From: an uncultured Albidovulum sp.
GTDB lineage: Bacteria > Pseudomonadota > Alphaproteobacteria > Rhodobacterales > Rhodobacteraceae
DNA: 64,000 nt
Assembly (NCBI GenBank): GCA_913064775.1
Contig: CAJYAD010000001.1
Location: 204,259-268,258 of the forward strand
Direction: 5' to 3'
Part shown: positions 35,377 through 45,879 of the stretch, in pieces
Layout of the letters: each line of letters begins with the position of its first letter
Position numbering within the stretch: position 1 is the first letter of the stretch
Made by a program: the position numbers and the translations under genes
Notes under the pieces: generated by a model
The model's database searches: none
Seen by the model: only the letters and a program-made list of their open reading frames with translations
Told to the model about the DNA's origin: nothing

Positions 35377-35390
35377 GTGGGGTATCCCAC
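35377..35390. promoter_or_regulatory. Inverted repeat GTGGG-GTAT-CCCAC
   Basis: A second perfect palindrome (5-bp arms) four bases downstream of the TGGCAAC repeat and about 40 bases before the DeoR start codon. Position and symmetry suggest a protein-binding site. Confidence 0.4.
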
Positions 35391-35431
35391 AAATTGGTCG
35401 GGAAATCGAAGGCCCGACAAAAGGAGAGCCC

Positions 35432-36223
35432 GTGCAGAAGACCAAGGCGGCCGCCCCGCGCCTGCGCAAATCCGAGCGCCGCGAGCAGATCGTGGCCGAT
35501 CTGCGCCTGCAGCCCCACGTCCGGGTCGGCGAGCTGGCCGAGCGCTTCGGTGTCTCGACCGAGACGGTGCGGCGCGATTTCGACGCCTTGGCGCGCAAGG
35601 GGCTGGTGACGCGCGCCCTCGGCGGCGCCTCGGCGCCCAGCCCCGGCACGGCGCCCACGCTGGATGAGCGCAGCCGCGCCCGCACCCGGGAACGCGAGCG
35701 CATCGGGCGTCTGGCCGCCGGCCTGGTTCAGCCGGGCGAGACGCTGATGATCGATTCCGGTTCGACCACGCTACAGGTGGCGCGCTTTCTGTCCTTCGCC
35801 GGCACCCGATGCACGGCGATCACCAATTCGCTGCATGTGGCGATGACGCTGGGCCAAAGCGGCGCGGCGAAGGTGATCCTGTGCCCCGGCACCTATCTGG
35901 CGACCGAGGCCGCCGTGGTCGGCGAAGAGACCGCCGATTTCCTGCGCCGCTACCGGGTGCAGCGCTGCTTTGTCGGGGCGACGGCGCTGCTGCCCTCGGG
36001 CCCGATGGAGACGGTCGAGGGTTATGCCGGGGTCAAGCGCACGATGCTGGCCCAGTCCGAGTCCCGCCATCTGGTGATCGACAGCGACAAGTTCGGCCGC
36101 AGCGGATTTGCGCATCTGGGGCCGCTGGAGGTCTTCGATTCCCTCATCACCGACCGCGCCCCGCCCGAGGATCTGGCCCGCGCCCTGGCCGAGGCGGGCG
36201 TCGCGATCCGCGTGGCCGACTAG
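35432..36223 (+). CDS. DeoR/GlpR family transcriptional regulator
   Basis: 263 residues. The N-terminal DeoR winged helix-turn-helix reads RREQIVADLRLQPHVRVGEL, then AERFGVSTETVRRDFDALA and GLVTRALGGA. The C-terminal sugar-phosphate sensing domain contains MIDSGSTTLQVARFL and ITNSLHVAMTL, with CFVGATALL. The ligand is probably a phosphorylated sugar. The start is GTG at 35432, after AAGGAGAG. It lies 31 bases from the end of cbbR (convergent), close to the Calvin genes, but no direct link can be shown. Confidence 0.88.
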   Translation: MQKTKAAAPRLRKSERREQIVADLRLQPHVRVGELAERFGVSTETVRRDFDALARKGLVTRALGGASAPSPGTAPTLDERSRARTRERERIGRLAAGLVQPGETLMIDSGSTTLQVARFLSFAGTRCTAITNSLHVAMTLGQSGAAKVILCPGTYLATEAAVVGEETADFLRRYRVQRCFVGATALLPSGPMETVEGYAGVKRTMLAQSESRHLVIDSDKFGRSGFAHLGPLEVFDSLITDRAPPEDLARALAEAGVAIRVAD

Positions 36224-36254
36224 CGCCGGGCCGGGGGGGCACGGACAGGGGGGG

Positions 36255-37193
36255 TCAGAAGACGCCGGGCAGCCGTGGCAGCAATTCGTCCGCGCGCGCG
36301 ACCAGCCAGTCATGCACCCGGGCCGCGGCGGGGCGCAGGGGCTCGGCCCCGCCGTGCAGCAAGAACCACTGGCGCACCAGCGGCGTGCCCTGCACATCCA
36401 GGATCGCCAGCCGGCCATCCATCACCTCCTGCACCACCGTATGGGCCGAGATCAGCGCGATCCCCAGACCGCTCATCACCGCCTGCTTGATGGTCTCGTT
36501 CGAATCCATGACGATGGTGTCCTGACGCAGCCGCGCCGGCAGCTCGGTCAGGAAGCGGATCGCCAGCGCCCGGGTGCCAGAGCCTTCCTCGCGCAGCAGG
36601 AACCGGTGCTGGACAAGTTCCTCCAGCAGCGGCCCCCCGGCTTCGGTGATCGGATGGCCGGGGGCGGCGACGATGACATGGGGATGCGGGCCCAGCGTGA
36701 CGGCCTCGACCAGCGGCTCGCGCGGCGGGCGGCCCATGATGCACAGGTCGAACTCGCCCCGCGCCAGCGCCGCGATGGTGGCCTGGCGGTTGGCGATCTT
36801 CAGGGTGATCTGAAGTTCCGGCATGTCGGTCTGCAGCCGCGCGACGATGTGCGGTGCGAAATATTTCGCCGTGCTCACCGCGCCCAGCACCACCGTTCCG
36901 GTCAGGCCCGCGCCGATATCGTCGATCTCGGCCAGCGCGCGTTCCAGGATCGCCCGGATCCGTTCATGGGCGGCCAGCAGCACCGCGCCCTCGGGCGTCG
37001 GGGAATTCTTGCGCCGCCCCTGATGGGCCAGCAGATCAATGCCCAAGGCCTCCTGCAGGGTGCGCAGCTGGCTGTGCACCGCCGGCCCGGTCAGGCCCAG
37101 GGTCTTCGCCGCCGTCACGATGTTGTCCGAGGCCGCGACCTCGGACAGCGCGCGCAGTTGCTTGAGGGTGATCCGATCCAGCTTGGATGACAA
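36255..37193 (-). CDS. cbbR: LysR-type regulator of the Calvin cycle operon, CbbR
   Basis: 312 residues. The N-terminal helix-turn-helix is TLKQLRALSEVAASDNIVTA, then AAKTLGLTGPAVHSQLRTLQ; the effector domain follows. Divergent position next to cbbF is the standard cbbR place, and the protein activates cbb genes in response to reduced metabolites. The start is TTG at 37193: a TAA stop stands three codons upstream and no ATG or GTG fits, and there is no strong ribosome site. The TTG itself lies within an inverted repeat, so binding of CbbR could also affect its own expression. Confidence 0.9.
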   Translation of the reverse strand: MSSKLDRITLKQLRALSEVAASDNIVTAAKTLGLTGPAVHSQLRTLQEALGIDLLAHQGRRKNSPTPEGAVLLAAHERIRAILERALAEIDDIGAGLTGTVVLGAVSTAKYFAPHIVARLQTDMPELQITLKIANRQATIAALARGEFDLCIMGRPPREPLVEAVTLGPHPHVIVAAPGHPITEAGGPLLEELVQHRFLLREEGSGTRALAIRFLTELPARLRQDTIVMDSNETIKQAVMSGLGIALISAHTVVQEVMDGRLAILDVQGTPLVRQWFLLHGGAEPLRPAAARVHDWLVARADELLPRLPGVF

Positions 37194-37227
37194 TTTTTCT
37201 TACACTCACGTTCAAAAAACGAAATTG
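37191..37227. promoter_or_regulatory. Candidate CbbR operator between cbbR and cbbF
   Basis: The 92-base spacer is AT-rich. CAATTT (37191-37196) and AAATTG (37222-37227) form an outer inverted repeat, with CGTT-CAAAA-AACG (37209-37221) inside and TTACACTCACGTTCA showing the T-N11-A pattern of LysR sites. Both cbb promoters must lie in this gap. Confidence 0.45.
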
Positions 37228-37285
37228 TTTTATCACTCTGGATCGCCAAGATCAACGGCAATGAAGGGGATGGGAGGCCCCGCCG

Positions 37286-38290
37286 ATGATGCCGAAACTG
37301 GCGCAATCTCAACCGCAGATACCGCAAGACCTGGCGCCCGTGATCGGGGCGCTGTGCAAGGTCGCGGCCGAGCTGTCGCATCTGATCTCACGCGGGGCGC
37401 TGGGCGGCCGGCTGGGTGCGAATGTCGGCGAGAACACCGATGGCGACATGCAAAAGGCGCTGGATGTGCTGGCGGATGAGGCCTTCTTTGCCGCGCTGCA
37501 CGGCACCGGGCTGCGCTGGTATGCTTCCGAGGAACGCGATGCGGTGGCACCGCTGGACCCGGGCGGGGCGCTGGCGCTGGCGATCGACCCGCTGGACGGA
37601 TCCTCGAACATCGACGTGAACGTCTCGATCGGTACGATCTTCGCGATTCAGCCGGCACTGGACGATGCCGACGCCACCTTCCTGCGCGACGGCCATGCGC
37701 TGCGGGCCTCGGGCTATTTCATCTACGGCCCGCAAACCGCGCTGGTGATGACCTGCGGTGCCGGTATTCGCCGCTTCGTGCTGGACCACGACAGCGGCCG
37801 GTTCGAGGAGACGCCGGATATCCCCTCGATCCCCGAGGGGGCCAGCGAATTCGCCATCAACGCCTCGAACTACCGCCACTGGTCGAAGCCGATCCGCGCC
37901 TATATCGACGATTGCCTCGCCGGGGCGGACGGGCCGCGCGGCAAGAATTTCAATATGCGCTGGGTCGCCTCGCTGGTGGCCGAAACCCACCGCATCATGT
38001 CGCGCGGCGGCATCTTCCTGTACCCCGCGGATCAGCGCGCGGGCTATGCCCAGGGCCGGCTGCGGCTGGTCTATGAATGCCTGCCGATCGCCTTCCTGAT
38101 CGAACAGGCGGGCGGCAAGGCCACGACCGGCACCCGCCGCATCCTCGACTGCGTCCCCGACCATCTGCACGCCCGCGCGCCCTTCGTCTTCGGCACCGCC
38201 GACAAGGTCGATCGCGTGACCTCTTACCACGATCTGCCGGAACAGGAGGTCTCGGCGCTGTTCGGCAACCGTGGCCTGTTCCGCGCCTGA
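37286..38290 (+). CDS. cbbF: Class I fructose-1,6-bisphosphatase
   Basis: 334 residues. The metal and phosphate site [10 protein letters not shown] lies near residues 100-109, with ASEERDAV before it and [14 protein letters not shown] and [22 protein letters not shown] C-terminal elements after it. It removes the 1-phosphate from fructose (and probably sedoheptulose) bisphosphate in the regenerative Calvin cycle. It is the first gene of the operon; GGGAGG precedes the first of two adjacent ATG codons. cbbP follows after 15 bases. Confidence 0.95.
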   Translation: MMPKLAQSQPQIPQDLAPVIGALCKVAAELSHLISRGALGGRLGANVGENTDGDMQKALDVLADEAFFAALHGTGLRWYASEERDAVAPLDPGGALALAIDPLDGSSNIDVNVSIGTIFAIQPALDDADATFLRDGHALRASGYFIYGPQTALVMTCGAGIRRFVLDHDSGRFEETPDIPSIPEGASEFAINASNYRHWSKPIRAYIDDCLAGADGPRGKNFNMRWVASLVAETHRIMSRGGIFLYPADQRAGYAQGRLRLVYECLPIAFLIEQAGGKATTGTRRILDCVPDHLHARAPFVFGTADKVDRVTSYHDLPEQEVSALFGNRGLFRA

Positions 38291-38305
38291 GACGAAAGAA
38301 GAGCA

Positions 38306-39178
38306 ATGTCGCAAAAGCATCCCATCATCTCGGTCACCGGCTCTTCCGGGGCGGGCACGACGACGGTCAAGTCGACCTTCGACCAGATCTTCCGCCGCGA
38401 GGGCATCCGCCCGGTGTCGATCGAGGGCGACGCCTTCCACCGTTTCAACCGCGCCGACATGAAGGCCCAGCTGGAAAGCCGCCTGGCCGCCGGCGACGCG
38501 ACCTTCAGCCATTTCAGCTATGAGGCGAATGAGCTGGGCAAGCTGCAAGAGGTGTTCGCCTCTTACGCCGAGACCGGCACCGGCGAGACCCGCCATTACA
38601 TCCATGACGGGGCCGAATCCGCCCGCCACAAGACGCCGGCGGGCCATTTCACCGATTGGAAGCCGTTCGAGGAGGGATCCGACCTTCTGTTCTATGAGGG
38701 GCTGCACGGCGCGGTGGTCAACGACGATGTCGATCTGGCGGCGCTGGCGGATCTGAAGATCGGGGTGGTGCCGGTCATCAACCTTGAATGGATCCAGAAG
38801 ATCCACCGCGACAAGACCAGCCGCGGCTATTCGACCGAGGCGGTGACCGATGTCATCCTGCGCCGCATGCATGCCTATGTGCATTGCATCAGCCCGCAGT
38901 TTTCCCAGACCGACATCAATTTCCAGCGGGTGCCGGTGGTCGATACCTCGAACCCGTTCATCGCGCGCTGGATCCCGACGCCGGACGAAAGCCTTGTGGT
39001 GATCCGCTTCAAGAACCCGCGCGGCATCGATTTTCCCTACCTCAACTCGATGATCCACGGCAGCTGGATGACCCGCGCCAATTCGCTGGTGATCCCCGGC
39101 GGCAAGATGGACCTCGCCATGCAGCTGATCTTCACGCCGATGATCCTGCGGCTGGTCAGTGAATCGAAACGCGCCTGA
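38306..39178 (+). CDS. cbbP: Phosphoribulokinase
   Basis: 290 residues, the size of bacterial class I PRK. The P-loop is [10 protein letters not shown] (12-21), with the acidic catalytic stretch [16 protein letters not shown] next. Further features are [16 protein letters not shown] and [20 protein letters not shown]. It makes ribulose 1,5-bisphosphate from ribulose 5-phosphate and ATP, the step unique to the Calvin cycle; bacterial forms are usually NADH activated. Position between cbbF and cbbT fits one transcription unit. Confidence 0.96.
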   Translation: MSQKHPIISVTGSSGAGTTTVKSTFDQIFRREGIRPVSIEGDAFHRFNRADMKAQLESRLAAGDATFSHFSYEANELGKLQEVFASYAETGTGETRHYIHDGAESARHKTPAGHFTDWKPFEEGSDLLFYEGLHGAVVNDDVDLAALADLKIGVVPVINLEWIQKIHRDKTSRGYSTEAVTDVILRRMHAYVHCISPQFSQTDINFQRVPVVDTSNPFIARWIPTPDESLVVIRFKNPRGIDFPYLNSMIHGSWMTRANSLVIPGGKMDLAMQLIFTPMILRLVSESKRA

Positions 39179-39189
39179 GGAGGCATGCC

Positions 39190-41187
39190 ATGACCATCCA
39201 GACCAAGGTGAAATTCGACGAAAAGCTGATGGCCACCGCGATCCGCGTGCTGGCGATGGACGCGGTCGAGGCGGCAAATTCGGGCCATCCGGGCGCGCCG
39301 ATGGGGCTGGCCGATGTGGCGACGGTGCTGTTCAACCGCTACCTCAACGTTGACCCCGCCGCCCCCGGCTGGCCCGACCGCGACCGCTTCGTGATGAGCG
39401 CGGGCCATGGGTCCATGCTGGTCTATGCGGTCCACCACCTGCTGGGCTACGACGATATGGGCGCCGATCAACTGCGCGCCTTCCGCCAGCTTGGCGCGCG
39501 CACCGCGGGGCATCCCGAATACGGCCATGCGCAGGGGATCGAGACCACCACCGGGCCGCTGGGGCAGGGCATCGCCACCGCCGTGGGCATGGCGCTGGCC
39601 GAGCGGATGCAGAACGCCCGGTTCGGCGACGATCTGGTCGATCACTGGACCTATGTGCTGGCCGGCGACGGCTGCCTGATGGAGGGGATCAGCCATGAGG
39701 CGATCGACCTCGCGGGCCATCTGCGCCTTGGCCGGCTGGTGCTGTTCTGGGACGACAACGGCATCACCATCGACGGCGGGACCGAGCTTTCGACCTCGAC
39801 CGATCAGCGCGCGCGGTTTGGCGCGGCGGGCTGGCATGTGCAGGGCGTCGACGGCCATGACGCGGAGGCCATCGCCCGGGCGATCGAGGCCGCGCGCGGC
39901 GATCCCCGCCCTTCGCTGATCGCCTGCAAGACGGTGATCGGCAAGGGCGCGCCGACTATGGCCGGCAGCCACAAGGTGCACGGCGCGCCGCTGGGGGCCG
40001 AAGAGATCGCCGCGGCGCGCGCCGCCCTTGGCTGGCCGCATCCGCCCTTCGAGGTGCCCGATCAGGTGCGCGCGGGCTGGGCCCATGTGGCCCGGCGCGG
40101 CGCCGCCCGCCGCACCGCCTGGGAGGCGCGCAAAGCCGCCAGCCCGCAGGCCGCCGCCTTCGACACCAGCCTTTCCGCCCCCGATCAGGCCGCGCTGGCG
40201 GCCGCGATGACCGCCCACAAGGCCCGGCTGTCGGATCAGATGCCCCGGATCGCCACCCGCAAGGCCTCGGAACTGGCGTTGGAGGTGGTGAACGCGGTGC
40301 TGCCCAACAGCATCGGCGGCTCGGCCGATCTGACCGGATCGAACAACACCCGTACGGCCGGCATGCGCCCGGTTACCCGCGACGATTACGCCGGCAATTA
40401 CATCCATTACGGCATTCGCGAACATGGCATGGCGGCGGCGATGAACGGCATCGCGCTGCATGGCGGCTTCTTTCCCTATGGCGGCACCTTCCTGGCCTTC
40501 GCCGATTACTGCCGCCCGGCGATCCGGCTGTCGGCGCTGATGAGGGTGCCGGTCACCTATGTGATGACCCACGATTCCATTGGACTTGGCGAAGACGGCC
40601 CCACCCATCAGCCGGTCGAAACCCTGGCCTCGCTGCGCGCCATGCCGAACCTGACGGTGATCCGCCCCGCCGACGCGGTCGAAACCGCCGAGGCCTGGCA
40701 GATCGCCGCCGCCGCGACCGCGACGCCGACGCTTTTGTGCCTGTCGCGGCAGAACCTGCCGCTGGTGCGCACAAGGCACTCGGCCGAGAACCTGACGGCC
40801 CGCGGCGCCTATATCCTGCGCGGGGTTCAGGGCGCGCGCGACGTGACGCTGATCGCCACCGGATCCGAGGTGGAAATCGCCCTTGCCGCCGCCGACCTTC
40901 TGGCCGCGGAGGGGCTGCGCGCCGTCGTCGTCTCGGCCCCCTCGTTTGAGCTGTTCGCGGCCCAGCCCGCCGAATACCGCGTCGCCGTGCTGGGCTGCGC
41001 GCCGCGCATCGGCATCGAGGCTGCGATCCGTCAGGGGTGGGAGCTGTTTCTTGAACGCGGCGACGCCTTCGTCGGCATGACCGGCTTCGGCGCCTCGGCC
41101 CCGGCGCCCGAGCTTTACCGCCATTTCGGCATCACCGCCAAGGCCGTCGCGGCCCTGGCCAAGACACGCATAGAAGGGAGGTCCTGA
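39190..41187 (+). CDS. cbbT: Transketolase
   Basis: 665 residues, full length. The thiamine diphosphate motif is [14 protein letters not shown] (about 156-169) with the NGITIDG metal ligands after it. N-terminal [16 protein letters not shown] and the central [22 protein letters not shown] are classical. It shuttles C2 units between sugar phosphates to regenerate ribulose 5-phosphate. Its stop overlaps the cbbA start as TGATG, so the two are coupled. Its presence in the operon suggests a Calvin-dedicated copy, with another housekeeping copy expected elsewhere. Confidence 0.96.
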   Translation: MTIQTKVKFDEKLMATAIRVLAMDAVEAANSGHPGAPMGLADVATVLFNRYLNVDPAAPGWPDRDRFVMSAGHGSMLVYAVHHLLGYDDMGADQLRAFRQLGARTAGHPEYGHAQGIETTTGPLGQGIATAVGMALAERMQNARFGDDLVDHWTYVLAGDGCLMEGISHEAIDLAGHLRLGRLVLFWDDNGITIDGGTELSTSTDQRARFGAAGWHVQGVDGHDAEAIARAIEAARGDPRPSLIACKTVIGKGAPTMAGSHKVHGAPLGAEEIAAARAALGWPHPPFEVPDQVRAGWAHVARRGAARRTAWEARKAASPQAAAFDTSLSAPDQAALAAAMTAHKARLSDQMPRIATRKASELALEVVNAVLPNSIGGSADLTGSNNTRTAGMRPVTRDDYAGNYIHYGIREHGMAAAMNGIALHGGFFPYGGTFLAFADYCRPAIRLSALMRVPVTYVMTHDSIGLGEDGPTHQPVETLASLRAMPNLTVIRPADAVETAEAWQIAAAATATPTLLCLSRQNLPLVRTRHSAENLTARGAYILRGVQGARDVTLIATGSEVEIALAAADLLAAEGLRAVVVSAPSFELFAAQPAEYRVAVLGCAPRIGIEAAIRQGWELFLERGDAFVGMTGFGASAPAPELYRHFGITAKAVAALAKTRIEGRS

Positions 41188-42266
41188 TGGCCCTGATCAC
41201 GCTTCGGCAATTGCTGGATCACGCCGCCGAGAATGGCTACGGCGTTCCGGCCTTCAACATCAACAACATGGAACAGGGTCTGGCGATCCTGCGCGCGGCG
41301 GCAGCGACCGATGCGCCGGTGATCTTGCAGGCCAGCCGCGGCGCGCGTTCCTACGCCGGCGACGTGATGCTGCGCCACATCGTTCAGGCCCTGGCCGAGA
41401 TGTTCCCCGAGATCCCGATCGTCCTGCATCAGGACCACGGCAACAATGACGCGACCTGCCTGTCGGCGATCCGCCACGGCTTTACCAGCGTGATGATGGA
41501 CGGCTCGCTTGAAGAGGACATGAAGACCCCGGCCTCCTATGGCTACAACGTCGAGATCACCCGCCGCGTCAGCGCCGCCGCCCATGCCGTCGGCGCCTCG
41601 GTCGAGGGCGAGCTGGGCGTGCTGGGCAGCCTCGAGACCGGCGAGGCGGGGGAAGAGGACGGCTCGGGCGCGGAAGGCAAGCTGTCGCGCGAGCAGCTGC
41701 TGACCGACCCCGATCAGGCCGCCGATTTCGTGGCGCGCACCAAATGCGATGCGCTGGCGATCGCCTGCGGCACCAGCCACGGCGCCTACAAGTTCAGCCG
41801 CAAGCCCGACGGCGAGATCCTGGCGATGACCACCATCGCGCGGATCCATGAAAAGCTGCCCGACACGCATCTGGTGATGCACGGCTCTTCCAGCGTGCCG
41901 CAGGCGCTGCAGGATCTGATCAACGCCCATGGCGGCATCATGCCCCAGACCTACGGCGTGCCGGTCGAAGAGATCGAGAAGGGCATCCGCATGGGGGTGC
42001 GCAAGGTCAATATCGACACCGATTGCCGGATGGCGATGACCGGCCAGTTCCGCAAGATCGCCACCGAAAACCCCGCCGAATTCGATCCCCGGAAATTCAT
42101 GATCCCGGCGATGAAGGAACTCGAAGACCTGTGCCGCGACCGTTTTCAGCGGTTCGGCACCGCCGGACAGGCCGGCAAGATCAGACCCATCCCGATGGAC
42201 GAGATGGCCAAGCGCTACGCCAGTGGCGCGCTCGACCCGCAGATCGCCGCCGCCCAGGCCGCCTGA
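41187..42266 (+). CDS. cbbA: Class II fructose/sedoheptulose-bisphosphate aldolase, Calvin cycle type
   Basis: 359 residues. Zinc-binding features are [10 protein letters not shown] (about 91-100), [11 protein letters not shown], and [11 protein letters not shown], with [13 protein letters not shown] near the substrate site. This is the subtype with an insert typical of cbb-encoded aldolases. It condenses triose phosphates to fructose 1,6-bisphosphate and acts on sedoheptulose bisphosphate as well. GGAGG lies upstream of the ATG within cbbT. Confidence 0.95.
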   Translation: MALITLRQLLDHAAENGYGVPAFNINNMEQGLAILRAAAATDAPVILQASRGARSYAGDVMLRHIVQALAEMFPEIPIVLHQDHGNNDATCLSAIRHGFTSVMMDGSLEEDMKTPASYGYNVEITRRVSAAAHAVGASVEGELGVLGSLETGEAGEEDGSGAEGKLSREQLLTDPDQAADFVARTKCDALAIACGTSHGAYKFSRKPDGEILAMTTIARIHEKLPDTHLVMHGSSSVPQALQDLINAHGGIMPQTYGVPVEEIEKGIRMGVRKVNIDTDCRMAMTGQFRKIATENPAEFDPRKFMIPAMKELEDLCRDRFQRFGTAGQAGKIRPIPMDEMAKRYASGALDPQIAAAQAA

Positions 42267-43754
<1,488 letters not shown>

Positions 43755-43777
43755 CAACAGCTTACGGGAGAAATTTC

Positions 43778-44197
43778 ATGCGACTTCGCCAAGGACAATA
43801 CAGCTTCCTGCCCGATCTTTCGGACGACGACATCCGCGTGCAGGCGCAATATGCGATCGACAAGGGCTGGGCGGTCAGCGTCGAATATACCGACGACCCG
43901 CATCCAAGGAATTCCTTCTGGGAGATGTGGGGCCATCCGATGTTCGACACCCCCGACGCCGCCGCCCTGGTCTATGAGGTGAACGAATGCCGCAAGGCGC
44001 ACGGCGCCAAATACATCCGCGTGCTGGCCTTCGATGCCAGTGCCGGCTGGGAATCGATCCGCATGAGCTTCATCGTCAACCGCCCCGCCGAGGAACCCGG
44101 TTTCCGCCTCGTGCGTCAGGAGGGCGAGGGGCGGATGATCCGCTACACCATTGAAAGCTATGCGACGCGCGAACCCGAAGGCGCGCGCTACGCCTGA
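43778..44197 (+). CDS. cbbS: RuBisCO small subunit, form IC/ID type
   Basis: 139 residues, the length of red-type small subunits, which carry a C-terminal beta-hairpin extension instead of the plant-type loop. RLRQGQYSFLPDLSDDDIR, QYAIDKGWAVSVEYTDDPHP and EMWGHPMFDTPDAAALVYE are conserved. The C-terminal extension starts near EPGFRLVRQEGEG. A strong hairpin follows the stop, before cbbX. Confidence 0.97.
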   Translation: MRLRQGQYSFLPDLSDDDIRVQAQYAIDKGWAVSVEYTDDPHPRNSFWEMWGHPMFDTPDAAALVYEVNECRKAHGAKYIRVLAFDASAGWESIRMSFIVNRPAEEPGFRLVRQEGEGRMIRYTIESYATREPEGARYA

Positions 44198-44201
44198 CGC
44201 C

Positions 44202-44233
44202 CGCCCCCCCTGCCGGTCACGGCGCGGGGGGCG
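44202..44233 (+). promoter_or_regulatory. Intercistronic hairpin between cbbS and cbbX
   Basis: CGCCCCCC (44202-44209) pairs with GGGGGGCG (44226-44233), and inside it GCCG-GTCA-CGGC (44212-44223) forms a second stem. It starts 5 bases after the cbbS stop and has no T run. It could act as a partial terminator or block 3' exonucleases, keeping cbbLS mRNA above cbbX mRNA. Confidence 0.65.
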
Positions 44234-44266
44234 AACCGCCCAGCCAGCATGTCACGGAGCGCGAAG

Positions 44267-45220
44267 ATGACCACCGAGCCCGCAGCCCCCCAGACCGGCC
44301 CCCAGACCGCCCCCCAGACCGTCGATCTTGCCGCCGCATATGAGGCAAGCGGCGTGCGCGAGGTGTTGAAGGAGCTGGACGACACCATGATCGGCCTCGC
44401 CCCGGTCAAGCAGCGCATCCGCGAGACGGCGTCGCTGTTGCTGGTCGATCAGGCGCGGCGGCAGCTGGGTCTGGCGACCGAGACGCCGACATTGCACATG
44501 AGCTTCACCGGCAACCCCGGCACCGGCAAGACCACCGTGGCGCTGAAGATGGCGGATCTGCTGCACCGGCTGGGCTATGTGCGCAAGGGCCATCTGGTGA
44601 CGGTGACGCGCGACGATCTGGTCGGCCAATACATCGGCCACACCGCGCCGAAGACCAAGGAGGTGCTGAAGAAGGCGATGGGCGGGGTTTTGTTCATCGA
44701 CGAGGCCTATTACCTTTACCGTCCTGAAAACGAACGCGATTACGGGCAGGAGGCGATCGAGATCCTGTTGCAGGTGATGGAAAACAACCGCGACGATCTG
44801 GTGGTGATCCTGGCCGGATATGCCGACCGGATGGACCGTTTCTTCGACTCGAACCCCGGGTTCCGGTCGCGCATCGCGCATCACATCGAATTCCCCGACT
44901 ACAGCAACGAGGAACTTCTGAAGATCGCGGACGTCATGCTGACCGAGCAGAATTACACGCTCGACCCGGCGGCGCGGACGGCCATGGCGGATTATATCGC
45001 CGCGCGGCGCGGCCAGCCGCATTTCGCCAACGCCCGCTCGATCCGCAACGCGCTGGACCGCGCGCGCCTGCGTCAGGCCAACCGGCTGTTCAACGAGGCC
45101 GCGGGCCCGCTTGACGGGACGGCGCTGTCGACCATCGCGGGGGCCGACATCCTCGCCAGCCGGGTGTTTCGCGGCGGGCTTGATGTGGACCGCAAGCCGG
45201 CGAAGGAGGCCGCCGAATGA
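44267..45220 (+). CDS. cbbX: RuBisCO activase CbbX (AAA+ ATPase)
   Basis: 317 residues. Walker A is GNPGTGKTT (82-90), Walker [10 protein letters not shown] (141-149), the pore loop [10 protein letters not shown] (121-130), with sensor and arginine finger in [14 protein letters not shown]. CbbX hexamers pull the C-terminus of the red-type large subunit through the pore to release tight-binding sugar phosphates. The first 20 residues are a PQT-rich repeat ([11 protein letters not shown]) built from direct repeats of CCCCAGACCG. ATG 44267 has GGAGC upstream and is preferred over ATG 44249. Confidence 0.95.
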   Translation: MTTEPAAPQTGPQTAPQTVDLAAAYEASGVREVLKELDDTMIGLAPVKQRIRETASLLLVDQARRQLGLATETPTLHMSFTGNPGTGKTTVALKMADLLHRLGYVRKGHLVTVTRDDLVGQYIGHTAPKTKEVLKKAMGGVLFIDEAYYLYRPENERDYGQEAIEILLQVMENNRDDLVVILAGYADRMDRFFDSNPGFRSRIAHHIEFPDYSNEELLKIADVMLTEQNYTLDPAARTAMADYIAARRGQPHFANARSIRNALDRARLRQANRLFNEAAGPLDGTALSTIAGADILASRVFRGGLDVDRKPAKEAAE

Positions 45221-45260
45221 TGCGACCCGCCGCCTGACCCGCCGCCTGAAAGGAAAGCCC

Positions 45261-45818
45261 ATGGCCGCCATCCCGCCCGTCTGCGATTTCGACTGGCAAG
45301 CGCCGGCGTTTGCGCTGCCCGCCACCGACGGCAAGACCTATGCGCTGGCCGACATCCGTGGCCCGAACGGCACGCTTGTAATGTTCATCTGCAACCATTG
45401 CCCCTATGTGCTGGCGGTGCTCGACCGGATGCTGCGCGACGCGCGCGATCTGCGGGCGCTGGGCATCGGGGTTGCGGCGATCTGTTCGAACGACGCCACC
45501 ACCCATCCCGCCGACAGCTTTCCCAACATGCGCGATCTGGCCGCGCGGCACGCCTTTCCCTTCCCCTATCTGCAGGACGAGGACCAATCCGTCGCCCGCG
45601 CCTACGGCGCCGTCTGCACGCCGGATTTCTTCGGCTTCAATGCGGATCTTGCACTGCAATACCGCGGCCGTCTGGACGCGTCGCGCAAGGCGGCGGGGCC
45701 TGCGGATCTGCGCCGCGACCTTTTCGAGGCGATGAAACAGGTGGCCCAAACGGGCGCGGGGCCGCGCGATCAGGTCGCTTCGATGGGATGCTCGATCAAG
45801 TGGCGCGGCGCGGCCTGA
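45261..45818 (+). CDS. Thioredoxin-fold protein (AhpC/TSA-like) with CxxC motif
   Basis: 185 residues. The thioredoxin fold starts with APAFALPATDGKTYALADI and holds a CxxC pair at Cys44/Cys47 (MFICNHCPYV), followed by FPNMRDLAARHAFPFPYLQDE and the cis-Pro region YGAVCTPDFFGF. This is the peroxiredoxin-like thioredoxin family without signal peptide, so cytoplasmic. It starts 40 bases after cbbX, with AAGGAAAG upstream, and is probably the last gene of the cbb operon. A role in redox control of Calvin enzymes is possible but is inference. Confidence 0.85.
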   Translation: MAAIPPVCDFDWQAPAFALPATDGKTYALADIRGPNGTLVMFICNHCPYVLAVLDRMLRDARDLRALGIGVAAICSNDATTHPADSFPNMRDLAARHAFPFPYLQDEDQSVARAYGAVCTPDFFGFNADLALQYRGRLDASRKAAGPADLRRDLFEAMKQVAQTGAGPRDQVASMGCSIKWRGAA

Positions 45819-45842
45819 GGGCAGGGTGCGGCCCGCAAATTC

Positions 45843-45871
45843 TTGACAGTTGATCCGCGCGGGCCTCTAGC
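45843..45871 (+). promoter_or_regulatory. Candidate promoter of the LysR gene, giving a leaderless transcript
   Basis: A perfect TTGACA, 17-base spacer and TCTAGC stand 8 bases before the ATG of the LysR gene. A start point about 7 bases after the -10 box would fall on or next to the ATG, and no ribosome site is seen. Confidence 0.5.
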
Positions 45872-45879
45872 ATCACCGC

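Noticed and set aside
39037..41124. 695-codon open frame antisense to transketolase
   Set aside because: Long only because of third-position GC bias; the transketolase reading has the full set of conserved motifs.
44277..44325. Short direct repeats CCCCAGACCG in the 5' part of cbbX, at first sight like a small repeat array
   Set aside because: They are in frame and encode a PQT-repeat linker; there are no spacers or palindromes of a CRISPR kind. No CRISPR array was seen in the window.
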